Positions 17,651 to 27,716 of a stretch of 64,000 nt of DNA are shown piece after piece; the stretch's first letter is position 1; each line of letters begins with the position of its first letter. The notes below the pieces were generated by a model that made no database searches, was not told the origin of the DNA, and saw only the letters and a program-made list of their open reading frames with translations. Made by a program: the position numbers and the translations under genes. Source of the stretch: Sulfurisphaera ohwakuensis (GTDB lineage: Archaea; Thermoproteota; Thermoprotei_A; Sulfolobales; Sulfolobaceae); contig NZ_CP045484.1 of the NCBI RefSeq assembly GCF_009729055.1, forward strand, positions 744,001-808,000. Reading direction: 5' to 3'.

Positions 17651-18172
17651 ATGAAAGTTCTTTTCATAGTTGGAGATGAATATGAAGATATCGAGCTTCT
17701 GTACCCATTCTACAGAGTAATTGAGGAAGGATACCAACCAATTATTGCAGGTAAAGAGGCTGGGGCAAAGATTGTTGGTAAACACGGTTATTCAGTTGTG
17801 GCAGATATAGCATTTAAAGATGTGAAGGTGGAAGATTATTTAGCTTTAGTTATTCCAGGAGGAAGAGGGCCGGAAAGAATAAGAACTTTACCAGAGGTTA
17901 AAGAACTAACTAGGAGATTTTTCTTAGATAAAAAACCAGTAGCCGCAATCTGTCATGGTCCTCAAGTGCTAATATCTGCTGGCGTAATAAAAGGTAGAAA
18001 AGTTACTTCCGTTGCTTCAATTAAAGATGATATAATAGCGGCAGGAGGAGAATATGTAGATGCCCCTTTAGTAGAAGATGAAAACTTAATTTCCTCAAGA
18101 CATCCTGGAGATTTACCCTACTTCACCAAAGGATTGTTAAAGGCTTTAAAAAGTGTGAGAGAAAAAAGCTAA
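17651..18172 (+). CDS. DJ-1/PfpI-family protein
   Basis: 173 residues. The nucleophile elbow is AICHGPQVL with Cys101 and His102, and Glu12 (EYEDIELLYP) is the conserved acid that activates the cysteine. Members act as intracellular proteases or as deglycases/glyoxalases that protect proteins and nucleic acids from methylglyoxal. The sequence is full length and looks active. The start ATG lies about 20 bases after a TATA-like ACTTAAAAAC, so the message is probably leaderless. The photolyase gene follows on the same strand after about 30 bases. Confidence 0.88.
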   Translation: MKVLFIVGDEYEDIELLYPFYRVIEEGYQPIIAGKEAGAKIVGKHGYSVVADIAFKDVKVEDYLALVIPGGRGPERIRTLPEVKELTRRFFLDKKPVAAICHGPQVLISAGVIKGRKVTSVASIKDDIIAAGGEYVDAPLVEDENLISSRHPGDLPYFTKGLLKALKSVREKS

Positions 18173-18206
18173 CACGAATTTTTTATTTTTTACTCCTTAA
18201 TTGCAT

Positions 18207-19514
18207 GTGGATTGTATATTCATATTTCGTAGAGACTTAAGGCTTGAGGACAACACAGCACTTAATTATGCTTTAAATGAGTGTGATAGGGTAATCCCAG
18301 TTTTTATAGCAGATCCAAGGCAATTAATTAACAACCCCTACAAGTCTGAGTTTGCCGTCTCTTTTATGATAAATTCATTGCTTGAGCTCGATGATGAGTT
18401 AAGGAAAAAGGGAAGTAGGCTTAACGTATTTTTTGGAGAGGCAGAAAAGGTTGTCGGTAGGTTCTTTAACAAAGTAGACGCTATTTATGTTAATAAGGAC
18501 TATACCCCTTTTAGCATTTCAAGAGATGAAAAAATAAGGAGTGTATGCGAGGAAAATGGTATTGAGTTTAGAGAGTATGAGGACTATTTGCTTACTCCTA
18601 AATCATTGTTTCATCATAAGAACTTTACTTCTTTTTATAATGAAGTTAAGAAAATAAAGGTTAGAGAACCTGAAACTATGGAGGGTAAATTTGATGCTAT
18701 GGATTCTTCCATGAGCGTAGATTTTCTCCTTACTTTTAAGAAAATTGAGTCTCCTCTGTTTCATGGTGGTAGGAAAGAGGGACTTTATCTATTACATAGG
18801 AATGTGGATTTTAGCAGGAGAGATTATCCAGCTGAGAATAATAATTTTAGATTATCCCCACACCTTAAATTTGGAACAATATCAATAAGGGAGGCTTATT
18901 ATGCTCAAAAGAATAATGAGGAATTTATAAGAGAATTGTATTGGAGAGATTTCTTTACACTTTTAGCTTATTATAACCCTTATGTTTTCGGACATTGTTA
19001 TAGGAAAGAATATGATAATATATCATGGGAAAATAATGAAAGTTATTTTGAAGTATGGAAAGAGGGAAGGACTGGTTATCCGATAATTGACGCTGGAATG
19101 AGGATGCTTAATTCAACTGGCTATATAAATGGAAGAGTTAGGATGTTAGTGGCCTTTTTCTTAGTTAAAGTTTTATTTGTTGATTGGAGATGGGGAGAAA
19201 GATATTTTGCTACTAAATTAGTTGACTATGACCCTGCTATTAATAATGGTAACTGGCAGTGGGTTGCCTCTACTGGTGTTGATTATGTGTTTAGAGTTTT
19301 TAATCCGTGGAAACAGCAAGAGAAATTTGATCCAGAGGCTAAGTTTATTAAAGAATGGGTTGAAGAGTTAAAAGACGTTCCATCGTCAATTATTCATTCC
19401 ATCTATAGGACAAAAGTTCCTGGTTATCCTTCACCAATAGTTAACTGGTTAGAGAGGGTTAATTATGTTAAAAGTGTATATAGAAGTATTAAGACAGTCA
19501 ATGATATTTTGTAG
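18207..19514 (+). CDS. phr: Deoxyribodipyrimidine photolyase
   Basis: About 435 residues; GTG 18207 (MDCIFIFRRDLRLEDNTALNYAL) fits the family start better than TTG 18201. The N-terminal alpha/beta domain is followed by the FAD-binding helical domain with ELYWRDFF, GYPIIDAGMRML, NGRVRMLVAFFLVK, and NNGNWQWVASTGVDYVFRVFNPWKQQEKFDPEAKFI. These are the class I CPD photolyase hallmarks. The enzyme splits UV-induced cyclobutane pyrimidine dimers in DNA using light. A role in UV repair is consistent with surface-living hot-spring archaea. Confidence 0.93.
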   Translation: MDCIFIFRRDLRLEDNTALNYALNECDRVIPVFIADPRQLINNPYKSEFAVSFMINSLLELDDELRKKGSRLNVFFGEAEKVVGRFFNKVDAIYVNKDYTPFSISRDEKIRSVCEENGIEFREYEDYLLTPKSLFHHKNFTSFYNEVKKIKVREPETMEGKFDAMDSSMSVDFLLTFKKIESPLFHGGRKEGLYLLHRNVDFSRRDYPAENNNFRLSPHLKFGTISIREAYYAQKNNEEFIRELYWRDFFTLLAYYNPYVFGHCYRKEYDNISWENNESYFEVWKEGRTGYPIIDAGMRMLNSTGYINGRVRMLVAFFLVKVLFVDWRWGERYFATKLVDYDPAINNGNWQWVASTGVDYVFRVFNPWKQQEKFDPEAKFIKEWVEELKDVPSSIIHSIYRTKVPGYPSPIVNWLERVNYVKSVYRSIKTVNDIL

Positions 19515-19767
19515 TAAATCAGAAATTTATGAAGATTCGTCTAATATATAGATGAACTAAAGTGAACATTACTGGTTAAAGTTTATAAGGAGTTTTGTGG
19601 TGTGATTAGATACAAGAGTTTTTCTTCTATTAAGCAAACAAGGTTTATTGATACTTCTATAAAACCTAATTTAATAATTAGATATGACTTAAGCAACTTC
19701 GAATCTTAATGAACGTTTCGTTTATATATGTGAATAGTTTTATAAAACTGTTAAATAGTTTAAGATT

Positions 19768-22017
19768 GTGCAAAAGCTCCTAGTTACTGTTTCCTTAGCT
19801 ATATCTGTTCTTGTTATTACCATGTTAAAGTTACCTAATTATGCTATTTTATCCTCTTACTTGCTTGCAATCGCGTTTTCCACTCTTTATGGAGAAAGAA
19901 AATTTAACTTTCTCTTTATTCTTCTAATTTTCCCCTTTATAGCATCTAATTATATACCTTCATATGAACTTATGGTAATTGCAATAGCTTCTATATCTTC
20001 ATTTTATTATCCTTCTATTTCTTACGTTCTAATACCTTTAGGTATAACCCTATCTCTATTTGAATCTTCATCTATAGTTGATCTTTATGTATTTCTAGGT
20101 CTTGTTGTTGCCTATAATCTTTTGAAGTATGATTCTAGGGGTATTGTAGCTTCGGGTATTATTTTCCTTATTTTATCACCTTTTGTTAAACCAGTATTGT
20201 TCGGTAATCTGGCTTATTTTAACCTTGTATTTGGTGTTATATCTTTAATAATGGAATCTTCACAAGTTAAGATACCTAAGAGAATTAAAGTACCTCTTAC
20301 TCTTCTATTATTCCCTTTAACAACTTTCTTACTACCTCTACCTAGTTCTTATTATTGGTGGAATTTGGACTCTTTTCTGTTCAAGAACTTTTTATCTTTG
20401 TATATTCTTGGTTATGGTTATAACTTGAGGATAGATGAGTTTCCCTTATATTATGCTTCATATTTTCTAATATCGAAATTTGGTCAAAGCATAGGTTTAC
20501 ATATCCTTATATTTTTACTTTACTTTGCATCTGGAATGTCAGCTTATCTATTCTTTGAAAAGAACAAACTGTTACTTTCCTTTATCTATTCTGTTTTAAC
20601 GCCAATTTTTCTTCCCTCTTTAACGTTAGCTTACATAACATTACCTTTATCACTTTACCTTGTAAATAAATTAGATATCAAAAGATTTCTTGCTTTTTCC
20701 AGTTTAACAGTTATATCTGGTTATGCTTTTCCATTTGTCTTTACACTATCTTCACTGCTGTTAAATAAACGGAAAGAGTATGCAGTTTTCTCGTTTCTAT
20801 TCTCCCTATTTTGGCTTATTCCTTATATACTTATAGGTTTTCCTAATGAGAAATTTCCATTACCTTCTTTAGAAGTTTATATCCTTTTTACAGTAGCTTC
20901 AATTTTGGCTTTCTTTAGTCATAGAAAAGCTCTAGCTATTTTATTAGTTATTTCTTCAGCATATTTTGCTTTAGACTTGCCTTATTCAGCGATACTATTT
21001 CCTATCGTTATACTCCTATCTCTTCTACTTTCGCAAGAAAGTAAAGTTATTTTGCCTATTTTATTAATTACACTCGTAGTATTTCAAGGCTTTACATTGG
21101 CTCCTTCCTTGACTTTTAATGGTGTTCCTGCCAACGTACAGAAAATAGTAAACCAATTAGAAAATAGAAGCTTTGGTTTAGTAAAGTGGAATGGAAGTTA
21201 TTCTTTGCTTTCACCATATCCTATAACAAATTCAAGCGATTTAGCTAAGTATATTGTTGTTCAACAAGATAAGAATTTTACACTCTCAAATAATTCCGTA
21301 TATATAAATCAACCATTACCTTTAATAGTAAAGGTTAATCAGTCGTTAATTACCCCACCTAAAGTACTAAATATATCCGATTCTAATGTTACCGTTAAAG
21401 GAGATAGGATATATTGGAAAATACTAAGTGGTCCACAGACTTCTGAAATTTGGATCTCATTATCGGCTTTAGAGAAATTTGAGGGATATCTTTATTTCAA
21501 AATGAATGTTACTGATCTAACTTACTTTTACGTTATTTTATCTAGTCCCAGTGGAATTAAAGAGTTCAAGAATACCACCATTATACCGATAAATCAGTCT
21601 ATTGATCTGATTGAATTATACTATTATGCGGAGGAACCAATGATAATTGAATTAATACCATATTATAATCAAAGTGGTAAACTAATACCTTTACTTCAAC
21701 ATATTATACCTTTTTCGTTTAAAGAGGAACAAACTGCTAATAAAATCCTTGTTAAACTTAATTTATCTACGGAGGTAAATGTGTCAATTCTAAAAGGATA
21801 TGTTTACTCTGTCAACAACTCTAAATTCCTTAATTCTTCGACGATCTTAAAGCCTGGGTTATATTACGTGATAATTAGATCCGCTACACCTTCTTATCTA
21901 GGAATTAGTATTCTTGCTAGTGTTATATTCTTCATAATATCGTTACTCTATGTTATCTTCAAGGATTGGTTGGTGAGAATTTATGGAAAAATTAAACAGA
22001 TTAATAAGGAGAATTGA
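19768..22017 (+). CDS. Large polytopic membrane protein, possible GT-C-type glycosyltransferase
   Basis: 749 residues. Residues 1-430 hold about 12-14 membrane helices, and the rest (about 430-720) is an extracytoplasmic Asn/Ser-rich beta domain, closed by a last helix (LGISILASVIFFIISLLYVIF) and a basic tail. The layout of many helices with a soluble C-terminal domain resembles GT-C enzymes, which use lipid-linked sugars outside the membrane, but no diagnostic motif is certain. It overlaps the next gene by 35 bases and belongs to an operon with a GT2 enzyme, so a role in surface glycan assembly is likely. GTG start at 19768. Confidence 0.65.
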   Translation: MQKLLVTVSLAISVLVITMLKLPNYAILSSYLLAIAFSTLYGERKFNFLFILLIFPFIASNYIPSYELMVIAIASISSFYYPSISYVLIPLGITLSLFESSSIVDLYVFLGLVVAYNLLKYDSRGIVASGIIFLILSPFVKPVLFGNLAYFNLVFGVISLIMESSQVKIPKRIKVPLTLLLFPLTTFLLPLPSSYYWWNLDSFLFKNFLSLYILGYGYNLRIDEFPLYYASYFLISKFGQSIGLHILIFLLYFASGMSAYLFFEKNKLLLSFIYSVLTPIFLPSLTLAYITLPLSLYLVNKLDIKRFLAFSSLTVISGYAFPFVFTLSSLLLNKRKEYAVFSFLFSLFWLIPYILIGFPNEKFPLPSLEVYILFTVASILAFFSHRKALAILLVISSAYFALDLPYSAILFPIVILLSLLLSQESKVILPILLITLVVFQGFTLAPSLTFNGVPANVQKIVNQLENRSFGLVKWNGSYSLLSPYPITNSSDLAKYIVVQQDKNFTLSNNSVYINQPLPLIVKVNQSLITPPKVLNISDSNVTVKGDRIYWKILSGPQTSEIWISLSALEKFEGYLYFKMNVTDLTYFYVILSSPSGIKEFKNTTIIPINQSIDLIELYYYAEEPMIIELIPYYNQSGKLIPLLQHIIPFSFKEEQTANKILVKLNLSTEVNVSILKGYVYSVNNSKFLNSSTILKPGLYYVIIRSATPSYLGISILASVIFFIISLLYVIFKDWLVRIYGKIKQINKEN

Positions 22018-23968
22018 TATAATTTACCCTCTAATGCTTAGCGTTATAATCAATTATTTATGGTATAGAGGATTTCCTATTTATGCAGGAGACCAAGGAA
22101 TTTTTATAGGCAACGGAGTTCAGTCTAACTATTTAATAAACCCCGTACTCTATGCTTTTACTAATTATCCCTATGGTTTTGTACCAGGGGTTAGTAGTAC
22201 ATCTTGGGTTAATCTTATCTTTCTTCCTTTTATCCCGTTTGGTAATCTTGGAGAGGAAGTTTTCTCAACGATTCTCTCAGTGTTAGGTTCAATCTATATG
22301 TTCAAAATTTCCTTAAGATATTACTCTGTTTTACCCTCAATGTTGGCTGTCTTCTTATACTTAACAAATTGGTTTATTTTTATAGGATTTATAGAAATGC
22401 CATATATTTTCTGGAATATAACCTTTATATATTTCTTTTTGCCAATCATACTTTATTACTCAATGTTATTGGGAGAAGGAAGTATCTCTTTCTTTAAGGC
22501 TTATTCTATAATTACAATTTTGACTACTTATTGTTTAGCATCATCTGGTGAAATTTTTCCAATAGTGTGGCTAGGTTTCGTTTTATTAATAGGATATTAC
22601 CTAAGAAAAAGAATAATTGAACTTATCGTCATTACGCTTTCCTTTACAATCTCTCAATTTTACTGGATTTTCTCGTTTGCATCCTTTATTATTCCTAAAC
22701 TTCAGAACATTACTAACGCTTCTACCTCTTTAGTAGTTCATCTATCTTCTTCTCCTCTATATGCTTCTATAACCTCGTACTTGTCTGCAGTAACTCCAGC
22801 GAAAATAAACTTAATCTTTCTGCTTATTATGAGTTTTATTTCAGCCTTAGCATTACTTTTAACCAACCATAGAGATATTAAATTCTTTTCTCTGATATGG
22901 TTAATAATTCTTGGTTTTGATTCCATTTCTCCTTGGTTACCTACAGAGGAATTTTTGGTTTTGCACTATGCATTTTTTGCAGTTCTTAGAACTACACAAT
23001 TCGCTACTGCACCATTTGCAGGGTTACTCTTCTCTATAATTATACCATCATTGATAAAGAAATATCAAAAGGGATTTGTAATTCTATTTTTGATCTTATT
23101 TTCTATTTTTAATCTACCAATCTTGTCTGGGCAATTAGCTAATAGAGTAGACGTTCCCTCATATTTTCTTCAAGCAATTAATTATCTTAATCATCAGAAA
23201 GGAGATTTTACTGTTTTAGTTTTTCCAACTGTACAATATGGCTGGTACTCCACAACCTGGTATTATGGTAATAATATCTACCTATATTATTCTATCCATC
23301 CTATCCTTGTAGGTGGTATATATTCTGGGGCATATTTCTATTACTATTATTATAAGTTAAACTTCTTGTTATATAATCTCAATATTTCTAATAAAGGTGA
23401 GATGACAGAAATTTATAACTTTTTGCTTCTATTTAATGCAAAATATATAATTATTGAAGGAGATGCATATAGTAATATTTCATTTATTTCACTTTTATAT
23501 TTGCCAGTAAAACCATATATTCAAAATTTAAATTATTTACAAAAACTTGGATGGGTTTCTTTAGTAGAAACTTTTGGCCCACTATATATTTACAAGGTCA
23601 ATCTAAATTCGTCTTATGCATATTATACTAATTCCTCTACTATATCTCTTAGTGAGAATCTAAGTCGTATTTTGATTCCAGCGAAAATTGATTGGATTTC
23701 TCCTACCCAATTCAAAATCCCAGCTTATGCCTCTAAATATGTTTTACTTACTTTTGCCTATTCTCCGTATTGGGTCTCAAACTATGGAAAATCTGAGAAC
23801 GCTTCTCTTTTCAACTTATATCACAGTGGAGGTAAGGAATTAGTTATACATGATACCTTAGAAGGAGAGTTGATGAAAGATGACATTTTAGCATTACTCT
23901 CAATTATTATTCCCATAATTATAAGTGAACTCGGTATGGTGATAATAAAGAGAAAAATTTTTAAATAG
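21983..23968 (+). CDS. Polytopic membrane protein, GT-C/PTPS-related type
   Basis: 661 residues with about 12 helices. The first extracytoplasmic loop (YAGDQGIFIGNGVQSNYL, then YGFVPGVSSTSWVNL) with its acidic GDQG resembles the first loop of GT-C or '6-pyruvoyl-tetrahydropterin synthase-related' membrane proteins. A soluble domain (about 385-640) contains tyrosine-rich segments and ends with a helix (DDILALLSIIIPIIISELGMVII). It overlaps the preceding gene by 35 bases and precedes the GT2 gene by 19. I infer a role in building or transferring surface glycans. The exact activity is not recognisable. Confidence 0.65.
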   Translation: MEKLNRLIRRIDIIYPLMLSVIINYLWYRGFPIYAGDQGIFIGNGVQSNYLINPVLYAFTNYPYGFVPGVSSTSWVNLIFLPFIPFGNLGEEVFSTILSVLGSIYMFKISLRYYSVLPSMLAVFLYLTNWFIFIGFIEMPYIFWNITFIYFFLPIILYYSMLLGEGSISFFKAYSIITILTTYCLASSGEIFPIVWLGFVLLIGYYLRKRIIELIVITLSFTISQFYWIFSFASFIIPKLQNITNASTSLVVHLSSSPLYASITSYLSAVTPAKINLIFLLIMSFISALALLLTNHRDIKFFSLIWLIILGFDSISPWLPTEEFLVLHYAFFAVLRTTQFATAPFAGLLFSIIIPSLIKKYQKGFVILFLILFSIFNLPILSGQLANRVDVPSYFLQAINYLNHQKGDFTVLVFPTVQYGWYSTTWYYGNNIYLYYSIHPILVGGIYSGAYFYYYYYKLNFLLYNLNISNKGEMTEIYNFLLLFNAKYIIIEGDAYSNISFISLLYLPVKPYIQNLNYLQKLGWVSLVETFGPLYIYKVNLNSSYAYYTNSSTISLSENLSRILIPAKIDWISPTQFKIPAYASKYVLLTFAYSPYWVSNYGKSENASLFNLYHSGGKELVIHDTLEGELMKDDILALLSIIIPIIISELGMVIIKRKIFK

Positions 23969-23987
23969 AAGAATTCAAAAATATATA

Positions 23988-24710
23988 ATGCTTTACGTCA
24001 TTATTCCAGCATATAATGAAGAACGAAGAATTTCGCAAACACTTTCTTTGATAAAACAAAAACTTCCTAATGTCGAAATAATAGTAATATTTGAAGGAAA
24101 TGATAAGACTCCAGAGATAGTAAAAAGCTTTGGTGGTGTGGTATACGAGAATAAGACAAGGCTGGGAAAAGGTGGGTCAATAAAAGTTGGATTACAACTT
24201 GTTAATGGAGAAAAGGCATTAATCCTTGATGCTGACCAACCAACTACAGAAATAGAAAAAGTGACTAATGAAAATGCCGATCTTGTAATTGGTTATAGAG
24301 ATTTAAGCAGTATGCCACCTAAAAGAAGATTTTTACATCATGGCTATATGTTTTTAGTTAAACTCTTATTTCCTTCTTTAAGAGGATTTAAGGATATTCA
24401 ATCCGGAATTAAATTAATAAATGTAAGCAAGGCTAAAGAAGTCCTTAACGAGCTAGTAATGAACGATTATGTTTTTGATACAAACTTAGTCTATGCCTTT
24501 GTTAGAAGAGGATACTCCGTAAAAGAAATACCTGTCTCGTATAACCACAAGGAGGAAGACAGTAAAATATCTAAAAATTTAATTAAAATGATAATATTTA
24601 TGTTCTTATCGTTAGTTAAACTTCGCATATATTATTCGCCCTTTAAAAGAATAATATATACAAAAACATTTTTAAGAGTACAAAACTGGTTAATCAATAA
24701 GTTGAGATGA
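23988..24710 (+). CDS. Family 2 glycosyltransferase (polyprenyl-phosphate sugar type)
   Basis: 240 residues. The N-terminus YVIIPAYNEERRI and the glycine-rich loop RLGKGGSIKVGL are typical of GT2; the acidic metal site is ILDADQPT near residues 79-86. The conserved DIQSGIKLI and YVFDTNLVYAFVRRGYSVKEIPV segments match dolichyl-phosphate mannose/glucose synthases. The C-terminus has one hydrophobic helix (IIFMFLSLVKLRIYY). It probably loads a sugar onto polyprenyl phosphate at the inner face, giving the donor used by the two membrane proteins upstream. Its stop codon overlaps the C box of a candidate C/D sRNA. Confidence 0.88.
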   Translation: MLYVIIPAYNEERRISQTLSLIKQKLPNVEIIVIFEGNDKTPEIVKSFGGVVYENKTRLGKGGSIKVGLQLVNGEKALILDADQPTTEIEKVTNENADLVIGYRDLSSMPPKRRFLHHGYMFLVKLLFPSLRGFKDIQSGIKLINVSKAKEVLNELVMNDYVFDTNLVYAFVRRGYSVKEIPVSYNHKEEDSKISKNLIKMIIFMFLSLVKLRIYYSPFKRIIYTKTFLRVQNWLINKLR

Positions 24711-24759
24711 TGATAGGTCCGAAGACTAAGTGGTGAAGAGATCGATCCTTTCTGATAAC
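24704..24759 (+). ncRNA. Candidate C/D box guide sRNA
   Basis: Boxes are seen in the right order: C box ATGATGA at 24707-24713, a 12-base guide TAGGTCCGAAGA, D' box CTAA at 24726-24729, C' box GTGGTGA at 24730-24736, a 15-base guide, and D box CTGA at 24752-24755. GTT before the C box can pair with AAC after the D box. Overlap with the stop of an upstream ORF is common for Sulfolobus sRNA genes. Targets (rRNA or tRNA) would be complementary to the guides; I could not assign them. Confidence 0.5.
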
Positions 24760-25293
24760 AAGTCAATATTTCATAGAAAATTCCACGATTAGATATTTTT
24801 CAAAAAACTTCAAAGGCAAATTCTCTATCTTAAAACACTTGATCCTATCGTATATTTTGTGATAAGGATAAGTATTTGCGAAAAGCTAATGAAAATTATA
24901 AAATATATCGATTGTCGTATAATTGCTAACTAAGTAATAAAACTTGGTTATACATACAATTCCTAGAGAATATAAGCAAGTTCTCAGAACAAGAAAAGTA
25001 GTGTTTATTCCGCAATGTTCACGTCATATCATCAGCAAGGTTATAGACTCCTTTTAAGTAGAGTTAACTTACAACTTTTAATGTTAATATCACTTGTGCA
25101 TTAAGAGATTAGTTACGAGAATTTATTATAATCATTTAAGTCCTATGAATAATATATTTGATGTAAAATGTGTAAATAAAATCTCCTAATTTTTAATGAC
25201 AATTCAATGGGTTATATAGCACATTTCCTTTAATTTCAAAAAATAAATTACTTTATTGGAAGCTAGGAAATTATAACTGTTTAATATAAAAAA
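24760..25293. other. Intergenic, AT-rich
   Basis: About 530 bases between the GT2 operon with its sRNA and a convergent small membrane-protein gene. No ORF, RNA or repeat recognised. Confidence 0.5.
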
Positions 25294-25608
25294 TCACTTA
25301 GTTGTTACTTTACTTCTACCTTCCATTAATCCTCCAATAATACTTAGTATTGATAGTACGCATGGTGCGAATAATCCTACTATACCGCCTTCAATCATTA
25401 ATTTCCAATCATTCTTATATACGCCGTAGAATGTTACAATAGATCCTATTAGGCCTATGATTCCTAGTCCAATTACTGCATCACCGGAGACCGCTAGCAC
25501 TTTGACCAAATGATTGATTAATGGCTCTCTTGTTACAATGCTAGTTAGGCTAGCTACTATAGTAATTAATCCTCCAATTCCACTTATTATTCTTCCTATC
25601 ATCTTCAC
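25294..25608 (-). CDS. Small membrane protein, about three to four helices
   Basis: 104 residues. Hydrophobic segments are GRIISGIGGLITIVASLTSI, VSGDAVIGLGIIGLIGSIVTFYGV and IEGGIVGLFAPCVLSILSIIGGLM, rich in Gly and Ile, with a short basic C-terminus. The pattern is like DUF4064-type small membrane proteins but not diagnostic. It stands alone between long intergenic regions. Function unknown. Confidence 0.6.
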   Translation of the reverse strand: MKMIGRIISGIGGLITIVASLTSIVTREPLINHLVKVLAVSGDAVIGLGIIGLIGSIVTFYGVYKNDWKLMIEGGIVGLFAPCVLSILSIIGGLMEGRSKVTTK

Positions 25609-26050
25609 TCACCAAATAAGAGTCTCAAAATATCACCTTTTAAATTTTACTATAATGAATTAAAGAAATACTCATTTCCGCTTAAAAACATAAATAAATA
25701 CAAATATATGTTCGCATTTTATAAAAATAAATTTAACTCTGAAAAAGCAGAGACAATTGACCTTCTCTTCATGAAGAATAAAATATAGATTCTATCAATT
25801 ATTTTTCTTTACTAACTATGAATTTTACCAGAAACATTTGATGTTTTTCATATCTTTTATCAATATTCCGCTAATAGTCTTCAAGAATGATAAAAACGAA
25901 AATACCAAGGTAATTGTTAGCTGATTTTAAGCAATTTCTCGAATATAAAATAATTTTTATAATATAGAAAAATTTGTATTTATAAGCAAATACTACTAAA
26001 TGTTGAAACATTATACTAATCGTTAACTTGTTTCAGATACATTTACAGCT
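25609..26050. other. Intergenic, AT-rich
   Basis: About 440 bases. It holds the upstream region of the small membrane-protein gene and the 3' flank of the GT4 pseudogene. Nothing else was recognised. Confidence 0.5.
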
Positions 26051-27263
26051 TTATGAGTTAAGAAATAGCTTAAGAGTGTTATATTCTTCTTCTGCTACTT
26101 TTTCCCACGAACTGTAAAAAGAGATAAATTCTTCATATTTCTTATCAAACATAGAATTATAGTCTTCTTCCTTAAGCTGGAATATACTGATAACTTCCTT
26201 CGCCGTATTCTTTATATCAAATTCTTTAACTAACCTTACTGCATTTAGTTTTCCATATATTTCAGTTATTGCAGGTAAGCTATAAGCTACTACCGACGTT
26301 TTCATGGCTAAGGATTCTAACATAACAAGTGAAAACGAGTCAAAATGAGTGGGATATATAAAAACTTTCGCCTTAGCTACAGTATTATATAGTTCTTCTA
26401 TTGGAAGAAAACCAGCATAAATCATATCTTTGGACTTCATTGAGAGAAACTTATTCTCTATCTTTTTATTGTAGAATTTTCCACAAATAACAAGTTTTGC
26501 ATTATTTAGTTCCTTTTTAACTTCTTTCCATATCTTAATAAGGTCAAAGATCCCCTTTTCTGGTATGAGTCGAGCAAAAAAGACTGCATAATTCTCCTTC
26601 TCTACTTTCTGCTTAGGGTAATGGCTTAAATCTAAAGCTAGGGGCGGATTTAAAGCTTTTGAAGGAGTATCTTGTCTAACTATTTTTAGTTTCTTTAATT
26701 CTTCAACTGAAGTCCACGAAACCCCTAATAAAAGATCAAGATCTTTTGCATAGTAGCTGAAAACTCTAAACGTATAAAGATTTCTTATATACTTTAATAG
26801 AGTAGTTAAATTTAAACCCCTAACCCTAAGGTTCCACGTTATGCTCTTAAGATTTACAAGATTCCCTGCTTGGTTTAACAAAACTGTCTTTATACCACTT
26901 TTGTTTTTTGAAATAAGACATTACTCTCATATAGAGATAGGACTCATGATCCGAGAATATAATGTCACTATCTTTTACTTCCTCTATAAAATTAGAATAG
27001 TATTTTAACTCAATGTCCATCATAGATACAGGATTTCTTGAAAATTTGCATTTGTTTAGATAATCAAAAACTAGATCCGGTACCTTTATGTTATACTTTT
27101 TTAATAAATCAAGATTTTTCTTCGCATAATCCCTGCAGAGATACTCAATAGGTGGGACTAGAATTATTTCTGCCTTCTTTCCTAAGTATTGTAAGACTTT
27201 ATAAGCCCTTAATTCTCCTCCAGTACCTGCTTGGCTTGGTGCCGCTATCCTAAATATCTTCAT
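26051..27263 (-). pseudogene. GT4-family glycosyltransferase with a frameshift
   Basis: Two overlapping frames make one protein of about 400 residues. The N-terminal part (MKIFRIAAPSQAGTGGELRAYKVLQYLG, from ATG 27263) has the GT-B donor fold start. The C-terminal part has NYAVFFARLIPEKGIFDLI and the E-x7-E region FDSFSLVMLESLAMKTSVVAYSLPAITEI. The break lies in a run of six A near 26905-26910: reading five A joins YFKNKSGIKTVLLNQAGNLVNL in one frame. The change may be a real mutation, programmed or transcriptional slippage, or a sequencing error. It may belong to the glycan genes upstream. Confidence 0.75.
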
Positions 27264-27356
27264 TATTAGGATCAATTTCAGTTTTTGATATATTAATCTT
27301 TATTCATATATCTGAATATGCACGCTTGAATTCCATTGCTGAGTGGCTTCTTCAAT

Positions 27357-27716
27357 TTAAAAAATAAGAACTCCTTTGGCTTCATTAGCTTTTAAGGCAA
27401 ATTCTGAAACACCGCTTTGTTTAACCTTATATATAAATTGGTCTTCAGTAATTCCCTTAACTTTCATTCCAAATTCACAAGCTGCAATCTCTACATCTTC
27501 TTCTCCCATCTCAATAAGGTTATCCATGTAGTACTTTAACGGCTTAGCATTATTTAGCATGATTTTCTCATTTTCCTTAGTTAGTGCTTTTAATGCGTCC
27601 ATTGTAAAGAACATATATACTTTATTTCCTCCAGAAACTAAGCCTATTGCAGTTATAATCCCCATATATATTTTTTCCTCTTCTCCAGATACCATCATTA
27701 TAGCATAGTCAACCAT
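27357..27716 (-). CDS. DsrE-like sulfur relay protein (DsrE3-like)
   Basis: 119 residues of alpha/beta DsrE fold. The likely sulfur-carrying cysteine is Cys80 in EIAACEFGMKVKG, which matches the C-x3-M pattern of DsrE3 proteins that work with TusA in thiosulfate/persulfide transfer of Sulfolobales. It is the last gene of a six-gene minus-strand operon. It overlaps the preceding small membrane-protein gene by 8 bases and has a strong ribosome site (GGAGGTGA) before ATG 27716. Role: moving sulfane sulfur imported by the YeeE/YedE transporter, by inference. Confidence 0.8.
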   Translation of the reverse strand: MVDYAIMMVSGEEEKIYMGIITAIGLVSGGNKVYMFFTMDALKALTKENEKIMLNNAKPLKYYMDNLIEMGEEDVEIAACEFGMKVKGITEDQFIYKVKQSGVSEFALKANEAKGVLIF

